Counted from the stretch's first letter, positions 18,366 through 29,639 are shown. The stretch: 64,000 nucleotides of DNA from Nitrosospira sp. (GCA_026399575.1 JAPLQS010000047.1:1-64000); one strand, 5' to 3'. Program-made: numbers and translations. Notes: generated by a model not told the origin, from the sequence alone.

Positions 18366-18384
18366 TCCCGCTCCTGTCAGCGCT

Positions 18385-18463
18385 GTAGGCTGGGGTGAGG
18401 TACGAACCCCAGCAACATGTGTAATCTCGAAATGCTGGGGTTCGCAAGCTCACCCCAGCCTAC
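18385..18463. repeat. REP pair (BIME-like element)
   Basis: Inverted REP units 18385-18413 (GTAG head) and 18434-18463 (CTAC tail) with spacer AACATGTGTAATCTCGAAAT. Sits between ppsA and msrA, which are divergent. Almost a copy of 12707-12783. Confidence 0.9.
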
Positions 18464-18566
18464 GGTACTGCGTATATCAGAGTACGGTTGTGTTATCCAT
18501 CAAAACACGATATTTTGATTGTAGCTGAACATCTTCGTAAGGAACCGCTGATGCGGAACATTCACC

Positions 18567-19172
18567 ATGAAAACATCCGGCAAATTTCTGCTCATCTGCG
18601 CTGTGTTGCTTTCTGCCACGGTGTTTATCCTGCCCATCGGAGCCACGACCATGACTGATCAAACTAAACAACAAACCGCTTATCTTGCGGGCGGCTGCTT
18701 CTGGGGAATGGAAGAACTGGTGCGGGAAATGCCCGGGGTGCTGCAAACTGAAGTCGGCTATACCGGCGGCAATACGCCCAATGCACGCTATGAGCAGGTG
18801 AGCAGCGGCAGGACCGGCCACGCTGAATCGCTGAAAGTGGTGTTCGATCCGCAGCGGCTCAGCTATCGGCATCTCCTGTTCGAATTCTTCCGCATGCACA
18901 ATCCGACCACGCGCAACCAGCAAGGCAACGATGTCGGCACGCAATACCGCTCAGCCATTTTTTATGTCAATGAAGAACAGAAACGCGTTGCCGCCGAGGT
19001 CATCAGAACGGTGGATGCTTCCGGCCAGTGGAAAGCCAGGGTCGTCACCGAAATAGTGCCGTTCAAGGAATTCTTCCGCGCCGAGGAATATCACCAGAAG
19101 TATCTGGTCAAGAATCGCGGCGGCTATACCTGTCATTACATGCGAGGGTTCGATCTGGGTGAAAATAAATAG
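18567..19172 (+). CDS. msrA: Peptide-methionine (S)-S-oxide reductase MsrA, exported
   Basis: 201 residues. Repairs methionine-S-sulfoxide in proteins. Catalytic motif AGGCFWGMEE with nucleophilic Cys at about residue 43, family motifs EVGYTGG, GRTGHAESLKV and GNDVGTQYRSAIF; a resolving Cys candidate in GGYTCHYMRG near the end. An N-terminal hydrophobic signal (KFLLICAVLLSATVFILPIG) suggests export, so it would serve periplasmic proteins. No MsrB domain or gene is adjacent. Confidence 0.95.
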   Translation: MKTSGKFLLICAVLLSATVFILPIGATTMTDQTKQQTAYLAGGCFWGMEELVREMPGVLQTEVGYTGGNTPNARYEQVSSGRTGHAESLKVVFDPQRLSYRHLLFEFFRMHNPTTRNQQGNDVGTQYRSAIFYVNEEQKRVAAEVIRTVDASGQWKARVVTEIVPFKEFFRAEEYHQKYLVKNRGGYTCHYMRGFDLGENK

Positions 19173-19196
19173 CTGAGGTAGTGCCGTTGCCTCAGC
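19172..19196 (-). terminator. Hairpin between msrA and the ACP gene, likely terminator
   Basis: GCTGAGG (19172-19178) pairs perfectly with CCTCAGC (19190-19196). Read on the minus strand, the hairpin is followed by TATTTATTTT, so it suits termination of the acsA-to-ACP operon; it starts at the last base of msrA and may also protect that transcript's 3' end. Confidence 0.6.
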
Positions 19197-19201
19197 GCGA
19201 T

Positions 19202-19465
19202 CTACTGCTCCGCAGCACAGCGCCGCGTCAAATATTCGACCGCGCTGTTCAATGTCAGAAGTTCGGCATAATCCTTCTCGGGAATGTCGATGCCGAGAGT
19301 TTCATGCAGGCGGATGATGAAGTTGAGAAAATCGAACGAGTCGATGTCGATCTGCTCGCGCAGCGACCGGTCCGGCACGATCAGGGCCGGTTCCACCTCG
19401 GGCGCGATGGCGCCCAGCGCATCAAAGATGATGTCCCTGATTTGCTCACGATTGTATGAAGTCAT
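19202..19465 (-). CDS. Acyl carrier protein
   Basis: 87 residues. An acidic ACP-like four-helix protein with the phosphopantetheine attachment serine in IDSFDFLNFI (DSxxxL). Start at 19465 overlaps the stop of the E2 gene by 4 bases (ATGA), so it belongs to that operon. It differs from housekeeping AcpP (DSLDTVEL), which argues for a dedicated role beside the dehydrogenase, for example accepting an acyl group in a secondary pathway. No fab gene is nearby. Which acyl group it carries is unknown. Confidence 0.85.
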   Translation of the reverse strand: MTSYNREQIRDIIFDALGAIAPEVEPALIVPDRSLREQIDIDSFDFLNFIIRLHETLGIDIPEKDYAELLTLNSAVEYLTRRCAAEQ

Positions 19466-20652
19466 CGCAACTTCTCCGGTTGCTGCAGCAGCCGGTCGAG
19501 CGCAGCCAGAAACAGGCCGCCGCGGTGACCATCGCTGGCACGGTGATCGGCCGCGAGGGTAGCGGTGGCAACCTTGCGCACCACCACCGCCCCGCCTTCG
19601 ACCCATGGCCGTTCGCTTATCCTGCCCAGACCGACGATCGCGACCTGCGGCGGATAGATCACGCCGAACACGCCTTCGACGCCCTGCTCGCCCAGATTGG
19701 TGAATGTCACGGTGGGGTCGCTCATCTCCGAGCTGCGCAACCTGCCGCTGCGCACGCGCGTGATGAGATCGCGCAAGTCAGCCATCAATTGGTCGAGGCT
19801 CTTCCTGTCGGCATCGTGAATTGCGGGAGCAACCAGGCCGCCACCACGCATCGCAATTGCCATGCCGAGGTGCACTGCCGCTGATGGCCGCGCTGCACCG
19901 TCGATCCAGAAACCGTTGAGTTCGGGCACTTCGCGCAGCGCGAGTGCCACCGCTTTCATGAACGGCACCACCGGCAACAGCCGCTCCGTGACGCTGCGTT
20001 TGAGATTTTCCGTTTCGAGCCAACTGCTGACCGCAGTCACATCAATATCGGTGGCCAGATAGTAATGCGGAATCTCGCGCTTTGAGCGCGACATCGCCGC
20101 TGCAATCGCCATGCGCATCTGCGCATGCCAATCCGGCGCGACAACCTTGGCAGCGGCCAGTGTCGGCGTTTTTGCCTGGGCGGCACGCTCGACATCGGCC
20201 CTCGAGATCACTGCGCCCGGTTCCGCTGCTTGCACCGCTGCGATATCGACACCCAGTTCTTCGGCAAGCTTGCGCGCTGAAGGCGCCACCCGCTGGCGGG
20301 CTGACACCACTGCCGCTTGCGCACGTGGCGGGGATGCAGCAACGATGGCCGGCGCTGTTACCGCCTGCGGAGTTGTTGGCGCTGCGGGCGTCTCAGATGC
20401 TGTGGCCGCTAGCGCGCCCGCAGTGCGCAGCAGTGCAAGGAGTTCGCCCACCGGCACTTTCCTGCCCGTCTCCACCACCAGTTTATCGACCGTTCCGGCT
20501 TCCCAGATCTCTACATCGACAGCGCCCTTCTGGGTTTCGACCACCGCGACCACCTGCCCGCGCTGCACTTCGTCGCCGGGTCTGATCAGCCATTCAACCA
20601 GTGTGCCTGCTTCCATATCCGCCCCGAGCGAGGGCATGCGAAATTCATACAT
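19462..20652 (-). CDS. pdhC: Dihydrolipoamide acyltransferase (E2) of a pyruvate/acetoin-type dehydrogenase
   Basis: 396 residues. Transfers the acyl group made by E1 from lipoyl to CoA. A single N-terminal lipoyl domain (about 2-76; lipoylated Lys in ETQKGAVDVE), an Ala/Pro linker, a peripheral subunit-binding domain (about 122-158, RVAPSARKLAEELGVDIAAV), and the catalytic domain (about 175-395) ending in DHRASDG with the active His. Start at 20652 follows GAGGTGCTT; 10 extra in-frame codons exist upstream. Separated from E1-beta by 146 bases, unlike the other overlapping junctions of the cluster. Pyruvate versus acetoin specificity is not resolved. Confidence 0.87.
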   Translation of the reverse strand: MYEFRMPSLGADMEAGTLVEWLIRPGDEVQRGQVVAVVETQKGAVDVEIWEAGTVDKLVVETGRKVPVGELLALLRTAGALAATASETPAAPTTPQAVTAPAIVAASPPRAQAAVVSARQRVAPSARKLAEELGVDIAAVQAAEPGAVISRADVERAAQAKTPTLAAAKVVAPDWHAQMRMAIAAAMSRSKREIPHYYLATDIDVTAVSSWLETENLKRSVTERLLPVVPFMKAVALALREVPELNGFWIDGAARPSAAVHLGMAIAMRGGGLVAPAIHDADRKSLDQLMADLRDLITRVRSGRLRSSEMSDPTVTFTNLGEQGVEGVFGVIYPPQVAIVGLGRISERPWVEGGAVVVRKVATATLAADHRASDGHRGGLFLAALDRLLQQPEKLR

Positions 20653-20798
20653 AAGCACCTCTAGAAATTCAGATTTCGTCACAATACTTTGTTGCTCACA
20701 AAAAATGCTTCCTTACATATTAGCTATATGCTGCGTCTACATTTTTTGTTCCCGCCTCGTCTTGTTTAGAACTTTGAATTTTTAGAGGCTCCTGCATA
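20653..20798. other. AT-rich gap inside the acsA-E1-E2-ACP cluster
   Basis: 146 bases, clearly more AT-rich than the flanking genes, between E1-beta and E2 on the minus strand. It may hold a secondary promoter for E2 and ACP or a control element; no hairpin or known site is obvious. Confidence 0.4.
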
Positions 20799-21794
20799 TT
20801 ACTTCACCGTGCGCAGCGCGGCTGCGAGTATCGTTTCGACCTGCGGAATCGCCGCCTGTTCCAGATGGCGCGCATAGGGTATCGGCACTTCGGCGCTGCA
20901 CACGCGCTCGATCGGCGCATCGAGTTCATAGAATGCCTGCTCCATCACGCGCGCCATGATTTCGGCTGCCAGGCTGCCGCTTTTCCAGCCTTCATCGATG
21001 ATCACCATGCGATGCGTCTTCGCCAGTGAAGCCAGCACGGTCGTCATGTCAAGCGGCCGCAGGGTGCGCAAATCGATCACTTCGGCGCTGATATTCTGCG
21101 CGGCAAGGCGTTCCGCTGCCTGCAGCGTCTTGGGCAGGGAACCGCCATAGGTCACCAGCGTGAGATCGCTGCCTGCACGGCGTACCGCAGCACGGTCGAT
21201 ATCGACTGCGCCGGCGTCGGCCGCAAGCTCGCCCTCGAGGTTGTACAGCAATGCATTCTCGAACATGATGACGGGGTCCGGGTCCATCAGTGCCGTCCAC
21301 AGCATGCCGCGCGCATCCTCGAGCGTTGCCGGCGTCACCACCCGGATGCCGGGAATGTGCGCATACCATCCCTCGAAGCTGTGAGAATGCTGCGCCGCAA
21401 GCTGCCTGCCGGCACCAGTGGCCATGCGGATCACCAGCGGAATGTTGAACTGCCCGCCCGACATGTGGCGCAGGGTGGCAGCATTGTTGAGAATCTGGTC
21501 GAGCGCAAGCAGACTGAAATTGCAGGTCATGACCTCGACGACCGGCAGCATGCCGTTCAATGCGGCGCCGATGCCGGCGCCAACGAATGCCGATTCGGAC
21601 AGCGGCGTGTCGCGGATGCGCTCCTCACCGAATTCCTCCAGCAGACCCTTGCTCACCGCATAAGTGCCGCCATAGCGGCCTACATCCTCGCCCATCAGGA
21701 ATACGCGCGGGTCGCGCTGCAGCGCTTCACGCAGCGCCATGCGCAACGCCTCGCGATAAGTGGTGGTGACAACCGGAGCAGTCACGGCATTCAT
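20799..21794 (-). CDS. pdhB: Pyruvate/acetoin-type dehydrogenase E1 component, beta subunit
   Basis: 331 residues. With E1-alpha forms the thiamine-diphosphate heterotetramer that decarboxylates a 2-oxo acid or cleaves acetoin. Family motifs: [53 protein letters not shown], and the C-terminal transketolase domain [38 protein letters not shown]. Start overlaps the stop of E1-alpha by 4 bases. Confidence 0.92.
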   Translation of the reverse strand: MNAVTAPVVTTTYREALRMALREALQRDPRVFLMGEDVGRYGGTYAVSKGLLEEFGEERIRDTPLSESAFVGAGIGAALNGMLPVVEVMTCNFSLLALDQILNNAATLRHMSGGQFNIPLVIRMATGAGRQLAAQHSHSFEGWYAHIPGIRVVTPATLEDARGMLWTALMDPDPVIMFENALLYNLEGELAADAGAVDIDRAAVRRAGSDLTLVTYGGSLPKTLQAAERLAAQNISAEVIDLRTLRPLDMTTVLASLAKTHRMVIIDEGWKSGSLAAEIMARVMEQAFYELDAPIERVCSAEVPIPYARHLEQAAIPQVETILAAALRTVK

Positions 21795-22764
21795 TCTGTT
21801 TGCGTCCGTGCGGTGTACACGTCGCGGGTCAGCGTTTCCACCGGCTCCCAGGTCCCGGCTTCGGCGAATTCGACAGCCTGCGCGATCTCGCGCGCGACTT
21901 CCGTCTCGATTGCAGCGATCGTCTCCGATGTCAGCCAGCCCTCGCTTATGGCACGCGCACTGAATCCCGCGATCGGGCAGCGCTGTTTCCAGCGCTCGAC
22001 TTCTGCCTTGCTGCGATAAAGTTCTGGATCAAACATCGAATGCGCGCGAAAGCGGTAAGTACGGAATTCAAGGAAATACGGGCCGTTGCCGGCGCGCACG
22101 AACTGCACTGCCTGCTGCGCTGCTTCCACAACCGCCAGCACATCCATGCCGTCTACGCTCTTTCCTGCCATCCGATAACTCGCCGCTTTCTCGACCAGGT
22201 TGGTATCGGCTTCGGAGCGCTCCAGCGCAGTGCCCATCGCGTAAAGATTGTTCTCGCACAGGAATAATGCCGGCACATTCCACAGCGCAGCCAGGTTCAT
22301 CGATTCGTGGAATTCGCCTTCGGCAATCGCGCCCTCGCCGAAAAAGCATGCCGCCAGCCCGCTGCGCTGCTGCATCTTCTGCGCCAGCGCGTAACCGACC
22401 GTCAACGGCAGGCCGCCGCCGACTATCGCGTTGCCGCCGTAGAATTTTGCCGCCGCATCGAACAGGTGCATCGAACCGCCGCGCCCGTGTGAACAGCCTT
22501 CGACCTTGCCGTACATCTCCGCCATGATGGCCCCGGCGGACAGGCCGCGCGCCAGCGCATGACCGTGTTCGCGGTAAGTGGCGAATACCGCGTCCTGCGG
22601 CTGCAGCGCTTGCATGACGCCGACAGCGACCGCTTCCTCGCCGATATACAGATGCAGGAAACCGCGGATCTTGCCCGCGCTGTAGAGTTCGGCCGATTTT
22701 TCCTCGAAGCGGCGGATGCGCACCATCTGGTGCAGCAAGTTGCGTGCAAGCATTGGATCAGGTG

Positions 22765-22768
<4 letters not shown>
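21791..22768 (-). CDS. pdhA: Pyruvate/acetoin-type dehydrogenase E1 component, alpha subunit
   Basis: 325 residues, the short form seen in pyruvate and acetoin dehydrogenases of Gram-positive type. Thiamine-diphosphate site [19 protein letters not shown] (GDGxxxxGxxxExxNxA class), substrate-pocket [11 protein letters not shown], and the phosphorylation-loop region [17 protein letters not shown] at 22768 overlaps the acsA stop and has GGAG eight bases before it, inside acsA. Translational coupling with acsA and pdhB is very likely. Confidence 0.92.
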
Positions 22769-24477
<1,709 letters not shown>

Positions 24478-24623
24478 GTTCGGCGCTATGCCAGAACTGG
24501 ACGCCGACTTGCGGATGAGATTGGTCGTCACGCGATGTTGTTTCCGGTTGTTTCGATTGATTGGCAGCAGATGGGGATTTCAGTCTAGCCACTGGCTTGA
24601 TCGGCGTCAATCTGAAGCCACAG

Positions 24624-26438
24624 CTAATCTGCCTCACGCTCCACACTGCAGCAATGTGCTGCCGCCTGCCCTGCTTCGATCCCGCGCAGGATCTCGCCGG
24701 TCACCGCATTAGGACGGAAAGTGGTGCAGCCTTTCAATCCCTGATCATAGGCAAGTTGATACAGTTCACGGAATGCAGTGTAAGCATAATCCGCCGGTAC
24801 ATTGATGGTCTTGGAAATGGCCTGGTCCACATGCGGCTGAATGGCCGCCTGCATGGCCAGGTGGGCAGCGGGCGCAAGCCCATTGGCATTGATGAAAGCT
24901 GGCGGCAGCGCGGCCGTATTGCCCGCAGCACGCCAGCGTGCCACGGCATAATCGACTACCTGATATTGCGCATAACCTCCATCCGGCTCCAGTACCCGCC
25001 GCGTGAATTCGCTGTCGAATACCGGCTCCAGCCCGCTGGAAATATTGTTGGCCAGCAGACTGATGGTGCCGGTGGGTGCAATGGCGGTGAGATGGCTGTT
25101 GCGAATGCCATATTGCGCAATACCGTTGCGGATGTCGGCGGGCAAGGTGCGCACGAATTCGCCGGCGAGATATTTCTCCCGCTCGAACAACGGGAACGAC
25201 CCCTTCTCCCGGGCGAGCTCTATCGAAGCACGATAGGCTGCATGACAGATGGTTTGCATCACGGTTTGCGCGAGCTGCAATGATGCCTCGCTGCCGTAAC
25301 GGATGCCGAGCAGCAGTAAGGCATCGGCCAGACCGCTAAAGCCCAGACCGATGCGCCGCGAACCACGCGCCTGTGCGGCCTGGCTGGGCAACGGAAACAG
25401 CGAGACGTCAATGACGTTATCCAGCAAGCGCACGGCGACAGCCGCGGTCGCGCCTATCGCCTCCAGATCGAGCCGGGCTTGCTGGGTAAAAGGCTCGCGG
25501 ATGAATTGGGTGAGGTTGATGGAACCGAGATTGCAGGCGCCATAAGGAGGCAGCGGCACTTCGCCGCAGGGATTGGTCGCACTGATCAGCTCGCAGTAAT
25601 AAAGATTATTGCGCCGGTTGATGCGATCGATGAACAGCACGCCGGGTTCGGCACAGGCATAGTTGGCGCGCATGATCTGTTCCCACAGTTCCCGGGCGCG
25701 GATGCGCTTGTGTATTTTGCACGGCACCGGCTCGGCGTGTCCCGGCCAGCGGCGCGGCAATATCTCGTCGTCGTCGCGCATAGCAGCAGGGAACAGCAGC
25801 GGCCAGTCGGCATCAGCCTGGACTGCGGCCATGAACTCGTCGCTCACCAGCACCGAGATATTGAAATGCCGCAGTTGCGTGCGATCCTGCTTGGCGGCGA
25901 TGAATTCCTCAATGTCGGGGTGATCGCAGCGCAGCGTCCCCATCATGGCGCCACGCCGCGCTCCGGTGGAAAGGATGGTGGCGCACATGCTGTCCCAGAT
26001 GTGCATGAACGAGACCGGGCCAGAAGCCACCGAACCGACGCTGTAAGCCTGGGCGCCCCGTGGCCTGAGCGTGGAAAAATCGTAACCGACGCCGCCGCCT
26101 TGCTGCATGGTAACGGCGCCTTCCTTGAGCGCGTCGAAGATGCCGTCCATCGAGTCGGTGATGGCGCCCATGACAAAGCAATTGAACAGGGTGACCTTGT
26201 GCGCGGTACCAGCCCCGGCCTGGATGCGCCCGCCCGGCAGGAATTTGAAGTCCTGCAGGATGGCGTAAAAACGTGCCTGCCACATTTCCGCATCGCTGTC
26301 CGCTGCCGCCAGCGCATGCGCGATGCGCCGCCAACTATCGGCGATGGTCGCGTCGCACACCACAGCCCCTTCGCGGTGGCGGTACTTGGCGTCCCAAATG
26401 TGCCGGGCAACAGGTGCGGTAAAATATGCGTCATCCAT
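24624..26438 (-). CDS. nrdJ: Adenosylcobalamin-dependent ribonucleoside-diphosphate reductase (class II)
   Basis: 604 residues. Reduces ribonucleotides using a B12-derived thiyl radical, independent of oxygen. Motifs: FLPGGRIQAGAGT, FNCFVMG (first active-site Cys), QQGGGVGYDFS, NPCGEVPLPPYGACNLGSIN (Cys radical site; 20 residues), LTAIAPTGTISLLANN, and a C-terminal HCCSVEREAD with adjacent cysteines for re-reduction. No nrdA/nrdB in the window and no cobalamin riboswitch seen upstream. It precedes acsA on the same strand by roughly 100-150 bases; a functional link is not implied. Confidence 0.95.
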   Translation of the reverse strand: MDDAYFTAPVARHIWDAKYRHREGAVVCDATIADSWRRIAHALAAADSDAEMWQARFYAILQDFKFLPGGRIQAGAGTAHKVTLFNCFVMGAITDSMDGIFDALKEGAVTMQQGGGVGYDFSTLRPRGAQAYSVGSVASGPVSFMHIWDSMCATILSTGARRGAMMGTLRCDHPDIEEFIAAKQDRTQLRHFNISVLVSDEFMAAVQADADWPLLFPAAMRDDDEILPRRWPGHAEPVPCKIHKRIRARELWEQIMRANYACAEPGVLFIDRINRRNNLYYCELISATNPCGEVPLPPYGACNLGSINLTQFIREPFTQQARLDLEAIGATAAVAVRLLDNVIDVSLFPLPSQAAQARGSRRIGLGFSGLADALLLLGIRYGSEASLQLAQTVMQTICHAAYRASIELAREKGSFPLFEREKYLAGEFVRTLPADIRNGIAQYGIRNSHLTAIAPTGTISLLANNISSGLEPVFDSEFTRRVLEPDGGYAQYQVVDYAVARWRAAGNTAALPPAFINANGLAPAAHLAMQAAIQPHVDQAISKTINVPADYAYTAFRELYQLAYDQGLKGCTTFRPNAVTGEILRGIEAGQAAAHCCSVEREAD

Positions 26439-26541
26439 AGGATTCAGAATAGCACCAAATGGGTCGGCTAATTCCGCATCATGCAGGCGTGATGCGGCTA
26501 CAATTCAATATTAAGATTTGAAGCAGCAGAGGATGAAAATC

Positions 26542-27123
26542 GTGCCACGAAAACCGCCCACACCATTCCTGATTGCGGTGCTGCTGCTGGGCAGCAGCAC
26601 CGCTCTCGCTCATCCCGGTCATGATGTTTCCGGATTAAGCGCTGGCTTGCTGCATCCGTTCAACGGCTTTGATCACTTACTCGCGATGGTGGCCGTGGGT
26701 TTGTGGGCTGCACAGAACGGCGGGCGCAAGATATGGCTGCTACCTGCCGCTTTCATGCTGCTGATGGCGGTCGGTGCGAAATGCGCGCTGATTTACCCGT
26801 TCCTGCCGCTGATCGAATCCGGTATTGCCGCTTCGGTATTGGTGCTGGGAATTGTCATCGCACTCTCGCTGAAACTATCCGCACGGCTCAGCATTGCGAT
26901 CACGGCCTTGTTCGGGTTTTTTCATGGCTATGCGCATGGACTGGAAATGTTCGGGGCAGTTGAGCCGGAAGCGTACGCGCTGGGATTTCTTGCCACAACC
27001 GCAGCACTCCATCTTGCCGGTATCATGACCGGCATCGCCACGCGCGTCCGTTGCATGCGGCTGCCGCAAGCACTCGGTACTGTCATTGCTGCCAGCGGCG
27101 TATGGCTGCTGTCGGCCATCTAG
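26542..27123 (+). CDS. hupE: HupE/UreJ-family nickel permease
   Basis: 193 residues. Signal-like N-terminus, then HPGHD, HPFNGFDHLLAM and FGFFHGYAHGLEM, the His-rich metal motifs of HupE, and about six membrane segments. HupE imports Ni2+ for [NiFe] hydrogenases. GTG at 26542 is chosen because GAGGA lies 7-8 bases before it and the product starts MPRKPPTPFLIAV like other HupE precursors; ATG 26533 and TTG 26518 are alternatives. It ends 6 bases from the end of hoxW on the opposite strand, so it is convergent with the hydrogenase operon and has its own promoter. Confidence 0.9.
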   Translation: MPRKPPTPFLIAVLLLGSSTALAHPGHDVSGLSAGLLHPFNGFDHLLAMVAVGLWAAQNGGRKIWLLPAAFMLLMAVGAKCALIYPFLPLIESGIAASVLVLGIVIALSLKLSARLSIAITALFGFFHGYAHGLEMFGAVEPEAYALGFLATTAALHLAGIMTGIATRVRCMRLPQALGTVIAASGVWLLSAI

Positions 27124-27129
27124 CTAAGA

Positions 27130-27606
27130 TTAATACGGCAGCGCCAGCCGCTCCCATTCCCGTAAATCGGATACAGCACAGAGTCGTTGCAATAAATCAA
27201 AGGCTGCCTGCAGATTGGCTGCTGCTGCCGGACTCAGCGGTGCGCCCAGTTCAAAGCATTCCCCGCGCACCTGCAGGAGATAGGCGGGAGGCGGTTCGCC
27301 GTAGAGTTCCCGATAAACATGCAGCACTGCCATCGGACTCATGACATGGGTGGTGTAGCTGGTGTCCTTTTGTGCCGCGAGGCGTGAAAATGCATAAGGT
27401 GCCGCGCAGGCAATGCTCGCGTCGATGAACAGTACCCGTTCCCGGCCCTGCAGATCATATGCATGCTCCACCTGTAACTGGAAGTCGGTGAGCGTTTCGA
27501 CATGCGCAAGGTTCAGCGCTTGCAGATGCTCGAGCAACAAAGGCCCGAGCGCATCATCGCCGCGACTGGGGTTGCCGTAAGCAAAAATCAGCAGCGGTGC
27601 GATCAA
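27130..27606 (-). CDS. hoxW: Hydrogenase maturation endopeptidase, HoxW type
   Basis: 158 residues. Cleaves the C-terminal peptide of the hydrogenase large subunit after nickel insertion. Family N-terminus IFAYGNPSRGDDALGP (Gly-Asn-x-x-x-x-D-D, with the nickel-sensing acidic residue), DFQLQVEHAYDL, and FIDAS with the second acidic ligand. GNPSRGDDALGP is typical of proteases acting on Hox/group 3 enzymes. Overlaps the hoxH stop by 4 bases; last gene of the operon. Confidence 0.93.
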   Translation of the reverse strand: MIAPLLIFAYGNPSRGDDALGPLLLEHLQALNLAHVETLTDFQLQVEHAYDLQGRERVLFIDASIACAAPYAFSRLAAQKDTSYTTHVMSPMAVLHVYRELYGEPPPAYLLQVRGECFELGAPLSPAAAANLQAAFDLLQRLCAVSDLREWERLALPY

Positions 27607-29084
27607 GTTCTATGCCGTCCGTCGGAATCCTTGATCAGGCGCTGCAGCAATGTCCCGCTAGCATCCAGCAGTTCCACCTCCAATGGCATTTTGCCGAGGG
27701 CATGAGTGGCGCAGGAAAGGCACGGATCGAATGCGCGGATCGCCACTTCGATGTGGTTGAGCAGGCCTTCGGTGATCTGCTGCCCATCCAGATACTGCAG
27801 CGCCACCTGCCGCACCGCTTCATTCATCGCCTGGTTATTGTGGGTGGTGGCAACGATCAGATTGGCGCGCACGATCTGCTCGTCTTCGTTGATGCGGTAG
27901 TGGTGGATCAATGTGCCGCGCGGCGCCTCGATCACACCGACACCATGCAACTGCCGCGCGCCGCTGCTCACCAGATCATCGCTCTGCAGGTCCGGGTCGT
28001 GCAGCAATTCCTGAATCGCTTCGGCGGCATGCAGCATCTCGATCATGCGCGCCCAGTGATAGGCGAGCGTGGCCTGGGTGGCGCTGCCGCCGCCAAATTC
28101 CTTGAAGATCCTGCGCTCCGCCTCCGCCCGCTGGGTCGGAATGAAGTCGCAATTATTGATGCGCGCCAGCGGGCCGACTCGATACCAGCCCTGCTCCCGG
28201 CCGTGTACACGGATAAACGGGAATTTCATGTAGGACCAGGACTTCACTTCCTCGTGAATGTAATCCCAATAATGGGTGTAATCCACATGGTCGAAAATGG
28301 TCTGGCCACGCTCATCCCTGGCGCGCAGGCCGCCATGATACAGATCCAGGGCGCCGTCAGCCCGCACCAGACTCATGAAGCTGGAGCGGTAAGAACCGAA
28401 GCTGTCATGAAAATCCGGACGCTCGCAGTAGATCGTCTTGATCAACTCCACCGCCGCATGGCTCCAGACTATGATCTGGTCTATTTCCTTGAGCAAGTAA
28501 TCGCGCTCGTCACACGACAGATTCTTGTTCATGCCGCCGGGAATGACCCCGGTGCCATGCACGCGCTTGCCGCTGGTGAGGCGGATGACTTCCTGGCCAT
28601 ACCTGCGCAGTGCCACTCCCTGTCTGGCGATATCGGGATAAGCCGCCGCCAGTCCGGCAATGTTGCGTTTCCCTGCAGCCGCATCGAAACCGAACAGCAG
28701 ATCCGGCGCGGACAGGTGAAAAAAATGCAGGGCATGCGATTGCAGTATCTGCCCCATATGCATCAGGCGGCGCAGCTTGTCGGCAGCGACTGGAACCGCT
28801 GCGCCGATAATCATGTCCATCGCCTTGCAAGCCGCCAGATTATGACTCACCGGACAGATGCCGCAGAGGCGCTGCACCAGCACCGGCACTTCCCAGAAAG
28901 GACGGCCCTGCACGAATTTTTCAAAGCCGCGGAATTCGACTATGTGAAAGCGCGCCTGATGCACGCGATTGTCTGCGTCCAGCAGCAGCGTGACTTTGCC
29001 ATGCCCTTCCACCCTGGTGACCGGTTCGATCACGATCCGTTTCAGGTTTTCAGGATGGGCGGCGGTTTCCAGTTCAAAAGTCAT
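27603..29084 (-). CDS. hoxH: NAD-reducing [NiFe] hydrogenase, large subunit HoxH
   Basis: 493 residues. Carries the NiFe(CN)2CO active site. Both cysteine pairs are intact: [12 protein letters not shown] (about residues 70-82) and [13 protein letters not shown] (about 450). After the His of the second motif come about 30 residues ([16 protein letters not shown]...), the peptide removed by HoxW. N-terminal [14 protein letters not shown] is the Glu/Arg-containing L0 motif. Group 3d affiliation is inferred from the HoxF/U/Y partners. Cytoplasmic; no signal or Tat motif in the operon. Confidence 0.97.
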   Translation of the reverse strand: MTFELETAAHPENLKRIVIEPVTRVEGHGKVTLLLDADNRVHQARFHIVEFRGFEKFVQGRPFWEVPVLVQRLCGICPVSHNLAACKAMDMIIGAAVPVAADKLRRLMHMGQILQSHALHFFHLSAPDLLFGFDAAAGKRNIAGLAAAYPDIARQGVALRRYGQEVIRLTSGKRVHGTGVIPGGMNKNLSCDERDYLLKEIDQIIVWSHAAVELIKTIYCERPDFHDSFGSYRSSFMSLVRADGALDLYHGGLRARDERGQTIFDHVDYTHYWDYIHEEVKSWSYMKFPFIRVHGREQGWYRVGPLARINNCDFIPTQRAEAERRIFKEFGGGSATQATLAYHWARMIEMLHAAEAIQELLHDPDLQSDDLVSSGARQLHGVGVIEAPRGTLIHHYRINEDEQIVRANLIVATTHNNQAMNEAVRQVALQYLDGQQITEGLLNHIEVAIRAFDPCLSCATHALGKMPLEVELLDASGTLLQRLIKDSDGRHRT

Positions 29085-29093
29085 AAGATGGAC

Positions 29094-29639
29094 TCAATCA
29101 TAACGCAGCATGGCGGAATCCAGCTTCGGCTCGCGGCCTTCGATCAGATCGGTGAGAAACTTCCAGATCGTGTCGGCAGACGGTGGACAGCCCGGCAGGA
29201 AGTAGTCCACTTTGACCACTTCATAGACGGGATACACCTTGTCGAACGGCAATGGCAGCTCGGGGTCGTTGGGGATCTGGTTCCCTTCCAGCCCGCCCTC
29301 GTACAGATAAACTTCCTGAAAGCAGTCCCACAGATCGATGTTGTTGCGCAATGCGGGCACTCCGCCGGTGATGGCGCAGGCGCCGATCGCCACCAGCACC
29401 TTGCAGTTCCTGCGGAATTCCTTGAGCACATGCACATTCTCCGCATTGCTCACACCGCCTTCGACGATGCCGATGTCGCAAGGCCCGCAGTGCTTGATGT
29501 CGGTGAATGGTGTGCGGTCAAATTCAATTATTTTAAGAAGATCGAACAGTTTTTCGTCGATATCCAGCAAAGACATATGACAGCCGAAACAGCCTGCCAG
29601 CGAACAGGTCGCCAGCCGGATTTTGCGCTGCTCACTCAT
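29094..29639 (-). CDS. hoxY: NAD-reducing [NiFe] hydrogenase, small subunit HoxY
   Basis: 181 residues. Short small subunit with one [4Fe-4S] cluster: SLAGCFGCHMSLLDID, IVEGGVSN, GACAITGGVPALRN and PGCPPSADTIW give the four Cys (two in CFGC, one in GAC, one in PGC). No N-terminal Tat signal, as expected for a cytoplasmic group 3 enzyme. Overlaps hoxU by 8 bases and leaves 9 bases before hoxH. Confidence 0.97.
   Translation of the reverse strand: MSEQRKIRLATCSLAGCFGCHMSLLDIDEKLFDLLKIIEFDRTPFTDIKHCGPCDIGIVEGGVSNAENVHVLKEFRRNCKVLVAIGACAITGGVPALRNNIDLWDCFQEVYLYEGGLEGNQIPNDPELPLPFDKVYPVYEVVKVDYFLPGCPPSADTIWKFLTDLIEGREPKLDSAMLRYD

Noticed and set aside
19466-19606. N-terminal extension of the acyl carrier protein
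   Set aside because: It is the E2 gene read in another frame (Arg/Gly/Pro-rich); the start at 19465 overlaps the E2 stop in the usual ATGA manner.
26438-26541. Cobalamin riboswitch upstream of nrdJ
   Set aside because: The divergent region to hupE is only about 100 bases and has no B12-box-like sequence.
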